Shown: positions 7,572-15,384, counted from the stretch's first letter. The stretch is 26,281 nucleotides of DNA from CAMQRS01 sp964370645 (GCA_964370645.1 CAYJJS010000025.1:1-26281); one strand, 5' to 3'. Notes: generated by a model from the letters alone, not told the origin. A program made the numbers and translations.

Positions 7572-8564
7572 ATGAAAATTTTAGTATTAGGGGGAGCTGG
7601 TTATATTGGCTCACATACAGTTTATGAATTAATTGAAAATGGCGATGAAGTACTTATCATCGATAACTTAGAAACCGGATTCAAACAAGCAGTACATCCA
7701 CAAGCTACTTTCTATGAAGGGGATTTACGTGACAAAGCATTTGTTGATAGTGTATTAGATAAAGAAACAGATATCGATGCAGTGATACACTTTGCTGCAA
7801 ATTCATTAGTCGGTGAGAGTATGAGTAATCCATTAAAATACTACGACAATAATGTATTAGGAACAAAAGTACTATTATCTTCTTTAATTGAACACAATAT
7901 CAATAAGATTGTATTTTCATCCACTGCTGCAACCTATGGAGAAGCAAAAACAATGCCAATTTTAGAAAATGATCATACACAACCAACAAATTGTTATGGA
8001 GAAACAAAGTTAGCAATGGAAAAGATGTTCAAGTGGTGTGATGTAGCACATGGTATTAAGTATGTATCTTTACGATATTTCAATGCTTGTGGTGCACATA
8101 AAAGTGGAAACATTGGAGAAGCACACAATCCAGAAACACACTTGATTCCTTTAATCCTACAAGTACCAAACAATAAACGCACACATATTTCTATCTATGG
8201 TGATGATTATGATACGAAGGATGGAACTTGCATACGTGACTATATTCACGTAACGGATTTAGCTAGAGCACACATTCAAGCAGTGAAGTACCTATTAGCT
8301 GGAAATGAGAGTAATATATTCAACTTAGGAAATGGTATTGGATACAGTGTAAAAGAAGTTATTGAAAGTGCTAGAAAAGTAACTGGACACGAAATCAAAG
8401 CGGTATGTGAAGCACGTAGAGCAGGAGACCCTGCTACATTAATTGCCTCAAATACAAAAGCGAAAGAAGTGTTGGGATGGACTTTAGTGCATGATGACTT
8501 AGAGGAAATCATTGCTTCTGCTTGGAATTGGCATAAAAATCATCCAAACGGATATGAAGACTAG
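7572..8564 (+). CDS. galE: UDP-glucose 4-epimerase
   Basis: A 330-aa extended short-chain dehydrogenase/reductase that interconverts UDP-galactose and UDP-glucose in the Leloir pathway. Seen: the NAD motif GGAGYIGSH (7-15), the serine/threonine cluster SSTAATYG (116-123), the catalytic pair Y142-K146 in CYGETK, and RYFNACGAH. Length is standard. AAAGGAG precedes the ATG. galT follows 8 bp later with its own AGGTGA site, so the two form one operon. It supplies galactose catabolism and also UDP-galactose for surface polysaccharides. Confidence 0.95.
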   Translation: MKILVLGGAGYIGSHTVYELIENGDEVLIIDNLETGFKQAVHPQATFYEGDLRDKAFVDSVLDKETDIDAVIHFAANSLVGESMSNPLKYYDNNVLGTKVLLSSLIEHNINKIVFSSTAATYGEAKTMPILENDHTQPTNCYGETKLAMEKMFKWCDVAHGIKYVSLRYFNACGAHKSGNIGEAHNPETHLIPLILQVPNNKRTHISIYGDDYDTKDGTCIRDYIHVTDLARAHIQAVKYLLAGNESNIFNLGNGIGYSVKEVIESARKVTGHEIKAVCEARRAGDPATLIASNTKAKEVLGWTLVHDDLEEIIASAWNWHKNHPNGYED

Positions 8565-8572
8565 GTGATAAT

Positions 8573-10060
8573 ATGCTATATAAAAATATTGATGCCTTAA
8601 TCCAATATGGATTACGTACACAACTATTGGATGCATGTGAAGTATTTTATGCTCGCAACTTATTATTGGACTTATTTCATGAAACGAATTATGAATCTTC
8701 TTGTTGTAATGAAGATTTAGCTTTACAAGATATTTTAGATGCTTTACTAGAGGAAGCAGTACAAAGAAATATCATTGAAGATAGCATTGTTTATAAAGAT
8801 TTATTTGATACAAAGTTAATGAACTGTATCATGCCTAGACCAGCAACAATACAGGCAAAATTCAATCACTTATACGAAAAAGATCCTATAGCTGCAACAA
8901 ATTATTACTATGATTTGAGTAAAAAGAGCGATTACATTCGTACTAGTAGAGTGAAAAAGGATATGAAATGGGTAGCCCACACCAACTATGGAGATATTGA
9001 TATTTCTATTAACTTATCAAAACCAGAAAAAGACCCTAAGGCCATTGCTGCTGCAAAGAATGCTGTATCTACAAACTATCCAGCTTGTTTGCTTTGTGCT
9101 GAAAACGAAGGATATGCAGGGCATGTAACACACCCTGGACGTGTGAATCATCGTATTATACCTATTATTATGCACAACAGCGAATGGGGTCTACAATACT
9201 CTCCCTATGTATATTACAATGAGCATTGCATTGTGTTTAGCAAACAACATCAACCGATGAAAATAGAACAAGCAACTTTTGAAAAATTAATCGATTTCAC
9301 GAAACTATTTCCACATTACTTCTTAGGTTCTAATGCAGACTTACCGATTGTAGGAGGTTCTATACTAAGCCATGATCATTATCAAGGTGGTAATTATACC
9401 TTTGCTATGCAAAGCGCTGACATTGAACAAAGCTTCAACATCCCTTCTTTTGAAGATGTAGAAGCAGGTATTGTGAAGTGGCCGATGTCTGTGATTCGTA
9501 TACGTTGCAAAGATGACAAGCGACTAGTTGCCTGTGCAACTCATATCCTAGATTCATGGCGCATGTATAGCGATAATGATGCGGATATCATTGCCTTCAC
9601 AAACACGACTCCACATAACACCATCACACCGATTGCTCGCCGTGTGAACGATGATTATGAATTAGACCTAGTATTACGTAACAATCGAACAAGCGAGCAA
9701 TATCCGGACGGAATTTTCCACCCTCATGCGCAATATCATAATATTAAAAAGGAAAACATTGGATTGATTGAAGTAATGGGACTTGCAATCTTGCCAGCTC
9801 GTTTAAAAACAGAATTACAGCTGATTGCAGATTGTTTAGTGAATAACAGTGATTATACGTACATTAGTGAACTCGATAAACACAAAGATTGGATAGAGAG
9901 TATCAAACAAAAATACACTACCTTTCATGCAGATACGATACAATCCATTTTAGAAGAAGAGGTTGGTATTGTCTTTACACACGTTTTAGAAAATGCTGGT
10001 GTATACAAATGTGATGAAAAGGGTAGACAAGCATTTAAAAAGTTCATTCATACTTTATAA
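8573..10060 (+). CDS. galT: UDP-glucose--hexose-1-phosphate uridylyltransferase (class II GalT)
   Basis: A 495-aa enzyme of the Bacillota-type GalT family, distinct in sequence from the roughly 350-aa E. coli enzyme. It exchanges UMP between UDP-glucose and galactose-1-phosphate. Seen: NYPACLLCAENEGYAGH (168-184), HPGRVNHRIIP (187-197), and SNADLPIVGGSILSHDHYQGG (253-273) with the His-rich catalytic region. Full length compared with family members. It is the last gene of galE-galT; galK is not present in the window, so galactokinase must lie elsewhere. A terminator follows at once. Confidence 0.93.
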   Translation: MLYKNIDALIQYGLRTQLLDACEVFYARNLLLDLFHETNYESSCCNEDLALQDILDALLEEAVQRNIIEDSIVYKDLFDTKLMNCIMPRPATIQAKFNHLYEKDPIAATNYYYDLSKKSDYIRTSRVKKDMKWVAHTNYGDIDISINLSKPEKDPKAIAAAKNAVSTNYPACLLCAENEGYAGHVTHPGRVNHRIIPIIMHNSEWGLQYSPYVYYNEHCIVFSKQHQPMKIEQATFEKLIDFTKLFPHYFLGSNADLPIVGGSILSHDHYQGGNYTFAMQSADIEQSFNIPSFEDVEAGIVKWPMSVIRIRCKDDKRLVACATHILDSWRMYSDNDADIIAFTNTTPHNTITPIARRVNDDYELDLVLRNNRTSEQYPDGIFHPHAQYHNIKKENIGLIEVMGLAILPARLKTELQLIADCLVNNSDYTYISELDKHKDWIESIKQKYTTFHADTIQSILEEEVGIVFTHVLENAGVYKCDEKGRQAFKKFIHTL

Positions 10061-10083
10061 CAGTCATACGACTGTTTTTTTTG
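10059..10083 (+). terminator. Intrinsic terminator of galE-galT
   Basis: A 7-bp stem AACAGTC / GACTGTT with a 4-nt loop, then eight T. The galT stop codon forms part of the first arm. Confidence 0.85.
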
Positions 10084-10085
10084 CG

Positions 10086-10091
10086 TATACT
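10086..10091 (+). promoter_or_regulatory. Possible -10 box of the ABC-2 exporter genes
   Basis: TATACT, five nt ahead of the ATG at 10097 and directly after the galT terminator. No clear -35 box and no TG extension. If used, transcription would begin at or next to the start codon. The gene has no Shine-Dalgarno site, which fits this reading. Confidence 0.35.
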
Positions 10092-10096
10092 GAATT

Positions 10097-10918
10097 ATGA
10101 AACTACTGCAACTACAAAATATAACAAAACAAATACAAAAACAAAATATCTTAAAGGATATTTCTTTCTCTGTAGAAAAAGGAAAAATTTTCGCATTCTT
10201 AGGCATAAATGGAGCTGGAAAAAGCACTACCATGAATATTATCTCTGCGCTTAAGCAACAAAGCAGCGGACACTTATTTTTCGAAGAAAATGCATACACA
10301 AAACAAACAAAGGCTAGCATAGGCATTGTTTTTCAAGAAAATGTATTAGATGAACAACTTACAATCTTACAAAATTTAAAATATCGTAGCGCCTTATATT
10401 ATGCAAATAAAAAGTTACGAAACAAGGCAATTCAAGAAGTCATTACACTACTTGAATTACAACCTCTATTACACAAAAAGGTTGCAATATGCAGTGGTGG
10501 AGAACGTCGACTGGCTTGTATCGCTAGGGCTATTGTATCAAATCCTAAGCTACTTATTTTAGATGAACCAACGACTGGCTTAGATGTGCATATACGAAAA
10601 CGTATATGGGAAGTGTTGCATAAATTAAAAGCAGAAAAGGGTATGACTATCTTTTTTTCATCGCATTACATGGAAGAAGCATACCATGCAGACCACATTT
10701 GTATTGTGCACAAAGGACAAGTTTTATTGCAACAACCATTACAAACATTTCTTTCTCATAATGAAAGAATATTGAAAATAAATGACGAAGTATACCCTAA
10801 CCCCATTAAAAATGCACACACTGCATTACAAATTGTAAAGAGCACTAATAACTTGCACTCCTTCGCATACTATGAGCCAACGATAGATGATATTTTTATG
10901 AGGGTGGTGAAACAATGA
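10097..10918 (+). CDS. ABC-2 type exporter, ATP-binding protein
   Basis: A 273-aa ATPase of the CcmA/DrrA-like group that drives drug, antibiotic or polymer export. Seen: Walker A GINGAGKST (36-44), Q-loop VFQENV (78-83), signature SGGERR (133-138) in place of the commoner SGGMKRR, Walker B LLILDEP (152-158), D-loop GLD, and the switch His H190 in FFSSHYMEEA. The start codon gives the usual N-terminus but has no ribosome site; a TATACT box ends five nt before it. The last four bases overlap the start of the permease gene, so the two are coupled. The substrate is unknown. Confidence 0.88.
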   Translation: MKLLQLQNITKQIQKQNILKDISFSVEKGKIFAFLGINGAGKSTTMNIISALKQQSSGHLFFEENAYTKQTKASIGIVFQENVLDEQLTILQNLKYRSALYYANKKLRNKAIQEVITLLELQPLLHKKVAICSGGERRLACIARAIVSNPKLLILDEPTTGLDVHIRKRIWEVLHKLKAEKGMTIFFSSHYMEEAYHADHICIVHKGQVLLQQPLQTFLSHNERILKINDEVYPNPIKNAHTALQIVKSTNNLHSFAYYEPTIDDIFMRVVKQ

Positions 10919-11781
10919 AGTCACTCATACATCTAGTAAATAGACACATTCACTTATTTCGTTCCTCTCCATTTGCTTTAGTGATCACTTGCATGAGTGC
11001 TTGTATTATCTTGGCTCTATACTTCTTATTTATCAAAGACTTTATGATTATTGCTTTAAATGATTATGGGATAAAAGAATATGATGCACATCTTGTCGAT
11101 TGCATCATGTTCGCAGGTTTGTTACTAGTAGTCAATGCCACTTCCATACTGAGTGTACTTAGTATTTATATACAAGACAAAAACAAAGGTATCGATCGTG
11201 ACTTTTATATTTCTCCTACATCAAGCACAACAATTTTAACCTCTTATGTGATTGCATCAATATTGTGTTCGCTATTTATTTCACTCTTATCATTCTTATG
11301 TATCCAAGTATACTTCCATTACGCATATGACTTTCACTTCACTGCATCACAATATACAAACATACTTTTACTATTAAGCATGAATAGTAGTTTCTCCACT
11401 ATCTTATTATTTTCTATCGCTATCTTCATCTATAGTTTTAGTGCTTTCGCAAGCATATCCAACTTGTTTAGTGTATGTATTGGTTTTGTGAATGGAGTAT
11501 ATATCCCTTTCGCTATGTATCCTAGTGCAATTCAATCTATCTTTAAACATTTCCCTTTCACACAACTAACAACGCTTATGCGACAAGTATTCACGCAAGA
11601 CATTTTAGAAAAATGTGCAATAGTGTACCCAAAAGAAGCAATCTTACAAATTAAAGAACACTTCGCCATTACACTAAATGTAGACTACGATTTATACGTA
11701 TCTATTTCATGTGTTTTATTCCTCTCTTTTTTTCTATTGCTGTGCTTGCACACGTGTAAAATCATCTATGATCGTAAATAA
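10915..11781 (+). CDS. ABC-2 type exporter, permease protein
   Basis: A 288-aa integral membrane protein with about six hydrophobic segments (roughly 19-40, 59-85, 105-130, 145-180, 185-205, 260-282) in the ABC-2 arrangement. It overlaps the ATPase gene by 4 bp (ATGA) and has GGTGG as ribosome site. Together they make a complete dimeric exporter with one nucleotide-binding and one membrane subunit. No biosynthetic or resistance gene is adjacent that would name the cargo. No clear intrinsic terminator is seen behind it. Confidence 0.85.
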   Translation: MKSLIHLVNRHIHLFRSSPFALVITCMSACIILALYFLFIKDFMIIALNDYGIKEYDAHLVDCIMFAGLLLVVNATSILSVLSIYIQDKNKGIDRDFYISPTSSTTILTSYVIASILCSLFISLLSFLCIQVYFHYAYDFHFTASQYTNILLLLSMNSSFSTILLFSIAIFIYSFSAFASISNLFSVCIGFVNGVYIPFAMYPSAIQSIFKHFPFTQLTTLMRQVFTQDILEKCAIVYPKEAILQIKEHFAITLNVDYDLYVSISCVLFLSFFLLLCLHTCKIIYDRK

Positions 11782-11983
11782 AAAAATCTTTTTCACACAA
11801 ACTAGAGTTTCAATTACACGTTGGCAGTTTTTATATGCTACAAGAACTTAGTATACTATATTTTTAAATAATTATTCTCTTTTCTATACAAAGAAACTTA
11901 CTATGCGTTCATCGTATCCATTGTACTAATTCGCATTTATCTTCAAGTTTATATGTTATCTAAAATATGACTTTATAGAAAGT
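11782..11983. other. AT-rich gap after the exporter genes
   Basis: About 200 bp, very AT-rich, between the permease stop and the terminator of the convergent aldo/keto reductase gene. I see no reading frame, RNA gene, long inverted repeat or T-tailed hairpin for the plus-strand unit. Confidence 0.5.
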
Positions 11984-12013
11984 AAAAAAGACTATGTTCA
12001 TTGACATAGTCTT
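11984..12013 (-). terminator. Intrinsic terminator of the aldo/keto reductase gene
   Basis: A 10-bp perfect stem AAGACTATGT / ACATAGTCTT with a 5-nt loop, then a run of T on the minus strand. It could also stop plus-strand transcripts from the exporter genes, although the plus-strand tail is less T-rich. Confidence 0.8.
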
Positions 12014-12045
12014 AGTTTTCTTAATACGTAGCATATAGCTTTTTA

Positions 12046-12975
12046 TTATGGTAGTAATTTCGCTTTAATTCCACTTGCTAGAATATGGTAATATTCTTCA
12101 TGTGTTAACTTCACTTTGCACCCTTCACACATTTCTTGAAGATGCTTAATACTAGTCGTTCCAAAAATTGGTTGTATATTTGCTGGATGTCTATTAATCC
12201 AAGCAATTACTATCGCATTTTTACTAACCCCATATTTGTCTGCATACTTCTGCAACGCCTCATTCAATTCAGGATAGTCAGGATGATCCATGAAACTTCC
12301 TTCTTCCCAGCTTGCCTGCATAATTGACCACGCCTGAATCGTGATATCTTGTAATCGGCAATATTCAAGTACACTACCATCATGATCAATAGATGGTGCT
12401 TCTTTCATATTTGCATATATTCCACTTACTAGCATTCCTGAATGAACAGGTGATAGTTGTAATTGGTTAAACATAATGCGAACATCCAAATATTTCCCTA
12501 ATAATTCCATTTGCATAGAATTCATATTCGATACCCCAAAATACTTTACCTTACCGGATTGATACAATTCATTAAACGCTTCTGCTACTTCTTTTGGATC
12601 CATCAAAGTATCTGGTCTATGTAATAATAATACATCTAAATAATCCGTGTGTAGGCGTTTTAAACTTTGCTCCACACTGGATAAAATATACTCCTTACTA
12701 AAGTCATAGTAATTGATGTTTTCCCCTCTACGGATTGCACATTTACTTTGAATAATCATCTCTTTACGTAACTGCGGATTACGCTTTAATACCTCTCCAA
12801 ACAATTCTTCACTTTTTCCTCCACCATAAATATCGGCATGATCGAAAAAATTAACCCCTTGCTGTAGTGCTTCTTTCACAAGTGCCTCTAACCCCTCAAC
12901 ACTCATTTCACTAATTCGCATACATCCAAACACTAGTTGTGATGCTTTCATATTGTCTAATTGTAGATAGTTCAT
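12046..12975 (-). CDS. Aldo/keto reductase
   Basis: A 309-aa NADPH-dependent oxidoreductase with TIM-barrel fold, close to the YdhF type. The catalytic tetrad is complete: D45 and Y50 in FFDHADIYGGGKSE, K78 in IIQSKCAIR, and H119 in DVLLLHRPD. Later motifs KYFGVSN and the cofactor-binding IFGTTS are present. GAGGG lies ahead of the ATG. It has its own extended -10 promoter and terminator, so it is a single-gene unit. The physiological carbonyl substrate cannot be inferred. Confidence 0.88.
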   Translation of the reverse strand: MNYLQLDNMKASQLVFGCMRISEMSVEGLEALVKEALQQGVNFFDHADIYGGGKSEELFGEVLKRNPQLRKEMIIQSKCAIRRGENINYYDFSKEYILSSVEQSLKRLHTDYLDVLLLHRPDTLMDPKEVAEAFNELYQSGKVKYFGVSNMNSMQMELLGKYLDVRIMFNQLQLSPVHSGMLVSGIYANMKEAPSIDHDGSVLEYCRLQDITIQAWSIMQASWEEGSFMDHPDYPELNEALQKYADKYGVSKNAIVIAWINRHPANIQPIFGTTSIKHLQEMCEGCKVKLTHEEYYHILASGIKAKLLP

Positions 12976-12997
12976 ATTTCCCTCTCTTTCTACTTTT

Positions 12998-13006
12998 ATT
13001 CTATCA
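12998..13006 (-). promoter_or_regulatory. Extended -10 promoter of the aldo/keto reductase gene
   Basis: The minus strand reads TGA-TAGAAT, 22 nt before the start codon, the same 9-mer as the promoter of the 3D-domain gene. It lies back to back with the promoter of the plus-strand DUF5662 gene. Confidence 0.5.
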
Positions 13007-13055
13007 CAAATCCTATTTTTTTATATAATTTTTGGAATTAAAAATGATTCAAACG

Positions 13056-13064
13056 TGATATAAT
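13056..13064 (+). promoter_or_regulatory. Extended -10 promoter of the DUF5662 gene
   Basis: TGA-TATAAT, a consensus extended -10. The ATG at 13071 begins after a 6-nt gap, which puts the predicted first transcribed base on the start codon. A TTAAAA 15 nt upstream is the only -35 candidate near normal spacing. Confidence 0.6.
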
Positions 13065-13070
13065 ATGCTT

Positions 13071-13607
13071 ATGAAAAAATTCTATGGACACTTATCCACC
13101 ATCACAAAGCATAAACTACGAGTAAGCGCTCTATGTTTTCGCTGTGGTTTATATAAGCGCGGGATCCTTCATGACTTATCTAAATATAGTTGGATTGAGT
13201 TTTCTTCTGGTGTGAAATATTTCCAAGGAAATAGAAGTCCTATCGACAAGGAAAAGGAAATATTAGGCTATTCTAAAGGTTGGTTACATCATAAAGGACG
13301 TAATAAACATCATTGGGAATACTGGATAGATAATTGTAAGGAAGGTGGCGTAGCTCCTTTAGAAATGCCTATACCATTTGTAATTGAAATGTTTTGTGAT
13401 CGTGTGGCGGCCTCTGAAATATACATGAAAGACAAGTATACAGACGATTGTGCATTACAATATTTTTTGCGTGGGAAATCACATACACTTATGCATCCAA
13501 AAACAGAACAGTTATTACAACAATTACTTACTTACCTAAAAGACCATGGGATTGATAAAACACTTCACTATATACGTAATACTTACATAAAAGGAACAAA
13601 CACTTAA
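13071..13607 (+). CDS. DUF5662 family protein, HD-like putative metal hydrolase
   Basis: A 178-aa soluble protein, uncharacterised as far as I know. Seen: an HD pair in ILHDLSKYS (H34, D35), then WLHHKGRNKHHWEYW with H73, H74, H80 and H81, and a late D110 in EMFCDRVAAS. This order of H...HD...HH...D resembles the HD-domain phosphohydrolase superfamily, so a metal-dependent phosphohydrolase is plausible; this is inference. The start at 13071 is chosen over the ATG at 13065 because the latter abuts the -10 box. No ribosome site exists upstream. Its stop codon overlaps that of the convergent hxlR gene and both share a terminator. Confidence 0.78.
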   Translation: MKKFYGHLSTITKHKLRVSALCFRCGLYKRGILHDLSKYSWIEFSSGVKYFQGNRSPIDKEKEILGYSKGWLHHKGRNKHHWEYWIDNCKEGGVAPLEMPIPFVIEMFCDRVAASEIYMKDKYTDDCALQYFLRGKSHTLMHPKTEQLLQQLLTYLKDHGIDKTLHYIRNTYIKGTNT

Positions 13608-13620
13608 ATTTGTTCCTTTT
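13589..13620. terminator. Bidirectional terminator between DUF5662 and hxlR genes
   Basis: A perfect 12-bp stem AAAAGGAACAAA / TTTGTTCCTTTT with an 8-nt loop. Both converging stop codons lie in the loop, overlapping each other. A-rich and T-rich arm ends allow use in both directions. Confidence 0.8.
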
Positions 13621-13951
13621 CTTGATATGTTTGTCCCCAAATTGCTAATTGTTTTAAAATAGGGATGATTGCTTTTGCCTTTTCACTCAAAAAATATTCT
13701 ACACGTATTGGCATTTCATTGTATTGAATACGTTGTATCAATGCATTACGTTCCATATCTCTCAAAGAAGCAGACAGCATGGTATCCGTGATACCATGTA
13801 CCTTTTTTAGTATATAACTATACCTTGCGCCATCGTGAAGTGCTAACACACATAAAATTGGTATTTTCCACTTTCCACCAATCAATTTTAAACTACTTTG
13901 CAGTGGACATATTTTATCACACGGGCACACATCTTTTTCACATTCACTCAT
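13604..13951 (-). CDS. HxlR family transcriptional regulator with Cys-rich N-terminus
   Basis: A 115-aa winged-helix regulator of the HxlR/YodB/HypR family. Core marks: GGKWKIPILCVL (25-36) and ITDTMLSASLRDMERNALIQR (54-74). The first 15 residues carry four cysteines (C4, C9, C11, C15). Redox-sensing members of this family use one or two N-terminal cysteines, so a thiol or metal sensor is likely; this is inference. It is divergent from an FMN-binding protein gene across 120 bp containing a palindrome inside its own promoter. A ribosome site AGGAGATAAGG is present. Confidence 0.85.
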   Translation of the reverse strand: MSECEKDVCPCDKICPLQSSLKLIGGKWKIPILCVLALHDGARYSYILKKVHGITDTMLSASLRDMERNALIQRIQYNEMPIRVEYFLSEKAKAIIPILKQLAIWGQTYQEKEQI

Positions 13952-14011
13952 ATTTTCCTTATCTCCTAATAAAAAAATGCGATATTGTATATCTTTTTTC
14001 CTTATGTTAGA

Positions 14012-14040
14012 AATTTACCAACTAAGAAAAACTTAGTCAA
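14012..14040 (-). promoter_or_regulatory. hxlR promoter with palindromic operator
   Basis: On the minus strand TTGACT (14035-14040), a 17-nt spacer and TAAATT (14012-14017). The palindrome ACTAAG-N5-CTTAGT (14021-14037) fills the spacer and runs into the -35 box. On the plus strand it sits 35 nt before the start codon of the FMN-protein gene. This is the expected place for an autoregulating HxlR dimer that also controls the divergent gene. Confidence 0.6.
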
Positions 14041-14071
14041 TAAGAAAGGTTAATTACATTAGGAGAAAAAA

Positions 14072-14467
14072 ATGAAAAATTTAGAACAAGTCAAAGCATT
14101 GTTTATGGATCCATCCGCGGCTAAAATAATCTCGACCCTTTCAGCGCAAGGTGAACTACACGCAATTGTTGCTGGAACGGTTGTGGTTTTGGATGAAGAT
14201 ACGTTAGCTTTTGCTGAGGTAATGATGAAAAAAACATCTAAAAATCTAGCAGATACTGGAAAAATCGCTATTTTAGCTGAAAAAGGGTCAGAATCATACC
14301 TTGTGAATGCAATCCAACCTACTCGTCATACAGATGATGCAATTTATGAACAACTGACATCTAAATTTGCATTCCTAAATAGCCCAATCGCTGCGATTTG
14401 GACTTGTGAAATCGATAAAATTTTCAACCAAGGTGGAAACCCTGACGCTGGGAAACAATTATATTAA
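14072..14467 (+). CDS. Pyridoxamine 5'-phosphate oxidase-like FMN-binding protein
   Basis: A 131-aa small split-barrel protein of the flavin-binding PNPOx-like superfamily. Recognised by its size and the pattern of a beta-strand with ELHAIVAGTVVVLDEDTLAFAE followed by KTSKNLADTGKIAIL, where the Lys/Thr/Ser segment normally contacts the flavin phosphate. Pathway and substrate are not known. It has AGGAG as ribosome site and is divergent from the HxlR regulator, which probably controls it. In known HxlR systems the target is often a flavin reductase or nitroreductase for quinone or thiol stress, which is consistent. Confidence 0.75.
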   Translation: MKNLEQVKALFMDPSAAKIISTLSAQGELHAIVAGTVVVLDEDTLAFAEVMMKKTSKNLADTGKIAILAEKGSESYLVNAIQPTRHTDDAIYEQLTSKFAFLNSPIAAIWTCEIDKIFNQGGNPDAGKQLY

Positions 14468-14491
14468 AAAATAGGACCGAAAGGTCCTATT
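14466..14491. terminator. Terminator shared by the FMN-protein gene and parB
   Basis: A perfect 9-bp stem AATAGGACC / GGTCCTATT with a GAAA tetraloop on the plus strand. The minus-strand side has a run of six T and is the stronger direction. The parB stop codon lies in one arm. Confidence 0.8.
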
Positions 14492-15374
14492 CTTGTTCTA
14501 AGCAATCCATGATTTCTAAAATTCTATTTAAGTCACTAACACCATTGTAGGTAATAGTGATTTTTTTATCGTCAATTTTTACTTTTGTTTGAAATTTTGA
14601 TTCCATTGTTTTTTCAACTTCATTATATGTCGTTGTTTCTTTTTCCTTTGCGATTACTTTAGGTTGTGTACTTTGTTTCACTAACCCTTCTAATGCACGA
14701 ACACTCAATCCCTCTTGAATTACTTTCTTTGCTAAAAGTTCTTTATCTTCATCACTCTCTACACTTAACAGGACTTTTGCATGTCCCATGCTTAGACGAT
14801 CTTCACGAATGTGCTCTTGTATTTTCGTTGGTAACTTTAATAATCGTAACACATTTGTTACGTAAGCTCTACTTTTCCCAATACGTTGCGCAACTTCATC
14901 TTGTGTAAGTGATAATTTTTCTATCATTTTGAATAATGCTTTCGCCTCTTCTATTGCATTCAAATCTTCTCTTTGAATATTTTCCAATAAGGCAACTTCC
15001 ATCATCTGTTGATCATTGAAATCTACAATCATTGCTGGTATTTCTTCTAATCCTGCCATCTTACTAGCGCGAACACGACGTTCTCCTGCAATTAATTCAT
15101 ACCCTTTAACTGATTTTTTTAGCAATACAGGTGTAAAAACCCCATGAAGTGCAATAGATTCTTTCAACTCTTCTAATGCTTGCGCATCGAAATTTGTTCT
15201 TGGTTGATATGGATTTGGCTTAATCTGACTTAAAGCGATGCTTGTTGCTTCACTTACGCCCTCTATTTTTTTATGACCACTTTGAATATCATCTAACACA
15301 TCCCCTACATCTTCTCCAAAAATTGCTGATAAACCTTCAAAGTCTTGCAACCCTTTTCCTAATCGTTTTGCCAT
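14487..15374 (-). CDS. parB: Chromosome partitioning protein ParB (Spo0J)
   Basis: A 295-aa CTP-dependent DNA clamp that loads at parS sites near the origin and works with Soj. Seen: N-terminal LGKGL and LSAIFGE-like segment that contacts ParA; NPYQPR (52-57); the CTP motif GERRVRA; the helix-turn-helix LTQDEVAQRIGKSRAYVTNVLRLLKLP; and a C-terminal dimer domain. R in KSR and G in MGHAK match the parS-specific residues, but the two middle positions are V and K. AGGAGG precedes the ATG. Last gene of rsmG-noc-soj-parB. No parS site is present in the window. Confidence 0.94.
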   Translation of the reverse strand: MAKRLGKGLQDFEGLSAIFGEDVGDVLDDIQSGHKKIEGVSEATSIALSQIKPNPYQPRTNFDAQALEELKESIALHGVFTPVLLKKSVKGYELIAGERRVRASKMAGLEEIPAMIVDFNDQQMMEVALLENIQREDLNAIEEAKALFKMIEKLSLTQDEVAQRIGKSRAYVTNVLRLLKLPTKIQEHIREDRLSMGHAKVLLSVESDEDKELLAKKVIQEGLSVRALEGLVKQSTQPKVIAKEKETTTYNEVEKTMESKFQTKVKIDDKKITITYNGVSDLNRILEIMDCLEQE

Positions 15375-15384
15375 CTGTTTCCTC

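Noticed and set aside
10061..10326. Minus-strand open frame at 10048-10326
   Set aside because: It lies opposite the Walker A region of the exporter ATPase and has no family features.
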